NCBI GenBank assembly: GCA_913061425.1
Contig: CAJXUO010000034.1
Location: 1-8,560, forward strand
Source of the DNA: an uncultured Lutibacter sp.
GTDB lineage: Bacteria > Bacteroidota > Bacteroidia > Flavobacteriales > Flavobacteriaceae
Length of the DNA: 8,560 nt
Direction: 5' to 3'
Positions 6,540-8,560 of the stretch are shown here, in pieces. Every line of letters starts with the position of its first letter. Position 1 is the stretch's first letter. The notes beneath the pieces were generated by a model. The model was not told the origin of the DNA. It ran no database searches and saw only the letters and a program-made list of their open reading frames with translations. A program made the position numbers and the translations under genes.

Positions 6540-6598
6540 GCACTGGTTTTAAAGCCTTCTTTAAAAAGAAAAAATTATATTAGTTCGTTTTCAATTAA

Positions 6599-8560
6599 AT
6601 GATGAAACGGTTTTTTAGATCTATTTTTTATTTAGTTCCATTGCTATCTCTTGCTCAAAACATTCAAGTAGATAGTCAGACTTATACTGCACAAGAACTT
6701 ATAGAAGATATTTTAATTGATAGTGACTGTATTGATAACGTTATTGTAACAAATGTAGTAGGAGGTGACTTTGGAGGAGCGGATGAGAGTTATGGTTTTT
6801 TTGATGCTTCAGGAACAACTTTCCCATTTGAAAGAGGGATTGTTTTAAGTACAGGGAAACTTGAAAATACTGAAGGTCCAAATACAACTTTAAGTGATGA
6901 TGATGCTCCAAATTGGCTGGGAGATAGTGATTTAGAATATGTATTAGATGAATCAAACACTACAAACGCAACAATTTTAGAATTTGAGTTTACATCAACT
7001 GCATCTGAAATAAGTTTCAAATATATTTTTGCTTCAGAAGAATATCAAGAGGGTAATGCGAGTACTTGTCAGTATTCTGACTTGTTTGGGTTTTTAATTC
7101 GTCCAATAAGTGAAACGGAATATGAAAACATTGCTCTAGTTCCTAATACTCAAATCCCTGTAAAAGTAACGACTGTACACCCTGAAATTCCTGGTGAATG
7201 CCAAGAAGAAAATGAAGTGTATTTTGAAAGTTTTAATAGTTCAGTCTCTCCAATTAATTTTAATGGACAAACAAAAGTTTTGGTTGCAACTGTTACTATT
7301 ATTCCATCTGTAACGTATCATGTCAAATTGGTTATAGCAGACGAACAAAATTATAGATATGATTCTGCTGTTTTTCTTGAAGCAGGAAGTTTTACCTTAT
7401 CGACAGATTTGGGAGAAGACAGACTTATCGCTACAAATAATCCATTATGTGAAAATGACACTATTGAATTGAATGCTTTTCAGGCAGGAAACAATACCTA
7501 TCAATGGTTTAAAGATGATGTGTTGCTGAACACTCAAATCACAGAATTGCTTACTGTTGTTGATGCTGGAGTATATACAGTTGAAGTGACTTTAGAAAAC
7601 AACTGCACAGTATTTGGAGGGATTTCAATAGAATATATACAGAATCCTATCGTTTTTGACACTACAATTGTCGAATGTGATTTTAATCAAGATGGAATTA
7701 CAGTTTTTAATTTATTAGAAGCGCAGTCTGATATTACTGCAAGTAATAGTTCTTTAACAGTCACAAATTTTTTTACTGATCAAAATGATGCAAATCAGAA
7801 TATAGTAGCTAACGCAATCCCAAGCACCACGAATTATCAAAATTTAATTCCTTCAGAAGTTGTATTTGCTAGAGTAGAATCTAATTTTGGCTGTTATAGT
7901 CTTGCAGAATTAACTTTAGATATTTCTCCTAATACAATAATAATACCTCAATTTGACACTTGTGATGATTTAGAGATAGATGGGTATACCTTTTTTAATT
8001 TTGATGATATTACGGCGACATTTCAAAATCAAATTCCTGTAGGAGCAATTGTAAACTATTTTTTAACAGAACAAGATGCTACTGACGATAACCCTTTGAC
8101 GTCACCTTATAAAAATTCGATTTTAAATTCAGAAATACTATATGTAAAAGTAGAAAGTAATAGTCAATGTTTTGCTATTTCTACAGTGAATATAAATATT
8201 CTAGAAACACCATTATTAGCTGCTGACGAATCTGTTTTTTATTGCGAAAATATATATCCAAATACAATTCCTTTATATTCACGTTTGACAAGTAATTCAC
8301 TTGAAAACCACACCTTTAATTGGTATTTTAATGGTGTTTTAACGAGTCATATGACTTCGGAATACAATATCAATGCAACAGGAACATATACGGTTATTGT
8401 AACTGCTCAGAGTGGTTGTGAATCAGAGAGAACTATTAACGTGAACGCTTCTAGTACTGCAATAATTGACGCTATTATTTTTACTGAAGCAACGTATGAT
8501 AATACAATTACTGTTGTGGCAAGTGGAAGTGGTGTTTATGAATATTCTATAGATCAAGAA
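6599..8560 (+). CDS. Secreted choice-of-anchor L surface protein, 3' end cut off
   Basis: The frame is open from the ATG at 6599 to the last base (654 codons, no stop), so the C-terminus is missing. A second ATG follows at 6602. Residues 1-19 (MMKRFF, hydrophobic core, LSLA before Gln20) are a signal peptide. Residues about 45-268 match the choice-of-anchor L domain: VGGDFGGADESYGFFDASG, RGIVLSTG, FKYIFASEEYQE, DLFGFLI and SAVFLEAGSF. Ig-like segments follow at about 271-346 (YQWFKDDVLL, DAGVYTVEV) and 540-616 (FNWYFNGV, TGTYTVIV), with two related repeats between them (359-442, 454-534). Residues 617-654 begin another beta-rich module. In this family the C-terminus usually carries a type IX secretion sorting domain and often a gliding-motility CHU_C-type end; that part lies beyond the window. 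Probable role is cell-surface adhesion. It follows a terminator, so it has its own promoter, though none is clear. Confidence 0.9.
   Translation, partial: MMKRFFRSIFYLVPLLSLAQNIQVDSQTYTAQELIEDILIDSDCIDNVIVTNVVGGDFGGADESYGFFDASGTTFPFERGIVLSTGKLENTEGPNTTLSDDDAPNWLGDSDLEYVLDESNTTNATILEFEFTSTASEISFKYIFASEEYQEGNASTCQYSDLFGFLIRPISETEYENIALVPNTQIPVKVTTVHPEIPGECQEENEVYFESFNSSVSPINFNGQTKVLVATVTIIPSVTYHVKLVIADEQNYRYDSAVFLEAGSFTLSTDLGEDRLIATNNPLCENDTIELNAFQAGNNTYQWFKDDVLLNTQITELLTVVDAGVYTVEVTLENNCTVFGGISIEYIQNPIVFDTTIVECDFNQDGITVFNLLEAQSDITASNSSLTVTNFFTDQNDANQNIVANAIPSTTNYQNLIPSEVVFARVESNFGCYSLAELTLDISPNTIIIPQFDTCDDLEIDGYTFFNFDDITATFQNQIPVGAIVNYFLTEQDATDDNPLTSPYKNSILNSEILYVKVESNSQCFAISTVNINILETPLLAADESVFYCENIYPNTIPLYSRLTSNSLENHTFNWYFNGVLTSHMTSEYNINATGTYTVIVTAQSGCESERTINVNASSTAIIDAIIFTEATYDNTITVVASGSGVYEYSIDQE
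7673..8200 (+). repeat. Two tandem ~80-residue protein repeats in the surface protein
   Basis: Residues 359-442 (7673-7924) and 454-534 (7958-8200) align. Both start with Cys-Asp, then DG-T-FN, then N-(F/Y)-F-x-T/D-x-Q-x-DA, then a hydrophobic strand, VESN and a Cys (432 and 524). The paired cysteines may form a disulphide in each unit. The repeats have diverged at DNA level, so this is an old duplication. Similar CD-DG-FN repeats are common in large Bacteroidetes surface proteins. Confidence 0.7.

Noticed and set aside
6581..6587. TAGTTCG as a -7 promoter box for the surface protein
   Set aside because: It departs from TAnnTTTG, lies only 11 bases from the ATG and has no -33 partner.
6741..7020. 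Two overlapping minus-strand open frames, one very rich in His and Leu
   Set aside because: They are antisense to the choice-of-anchor L domain; the His/Leu bias is what the opposite strand of AT-rich Asp/Glu/Asn codons produces.

Overview
The window looks like a contig from a member of the Bacteroidetes, most likely a Flavobacteriia (Flavobacteriaceae-type) genome. The sequence is AT-rich. The 2-oxoacid dehydrogenase E1 is a single alpha/beta fusion chain. Two gene starts are preceded about 20 bases upstream by the Bacteroidetes -7 promoter element TAnnTTTG, with no Shine-Dalgarno-like purine runs deciding the starts. The last gene is a secreted surface protein with a choice-of-anchor L domain, typical of gliding and type IX secretion bacteria. 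The first 15 bases are not genomic: they match the end of the Tn5/Nextera mosaic end, so the left edge is a true assembly edge carrying untrimmed adapter.

Layout, left to right. (1) 16-2206: an operon of fused 2-oxoacid dehydrogenase E1 (coding sequence continues upstream of its first ATG) and a 60-residue CPXCG zinc-ribbon protein two bases downstream, closed by a weak hairpin. (2) 2300-3710: a promoter, a short DEAD-box RNA helicase and a one-domain DUF1456 (YehS-like) protein three bases behind it. (3) 3713-4300, minus strand: an RluE-like 23S rRNA pseudouridine synthase that converges on the DUF1456 gene with only two bases between them. (4) 4301-4400: a divergent intergenic region with a TAnnTTTG box inside a perfect inverted repeat. 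(5) 4401-5957: a DEAH-type superfamily 2 helicase of the RadD/SSL2 kind. (6) 6036-6488: a cold-shock-domain protein with a long lysine-rich N-terminal tail, followed by a good intrinsic terminator. (7) 6599 to the right edge: a large secreted adhesin-like protein, still open at 8560, with a signal peptide, a choice-of-anchor L domain, Ig-like segments and two tandem repeats of about 80 residues.

The central block (2328-6488) is an RNA-handling neighbourhood: an RNA helicase, an rRNA modification enzyme, a second helicase and a nucleic-acid-binding cold-shock protein. This suggests shared roles in ribosome maturation or cold and RNA-structure stress, but co-regulation is inferred only from proximity. 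The E1 operon is central carbon or branched-chain metabolism and is unrelated to it. I see no CRISPR array, RNA gene, insertion sequence, prophage or recognisable defence system. The window is mostly ordinary chromosomal housekeeping sequence, and no clearly new system stands out. The points most worth a second look are the missing start codon of E1, the GC-rich patch in its 5' end, the inverted repeat over the 4372 promoter box, the unassigned C-terminal part of the 4401 helicase, and the truncated surface protein.
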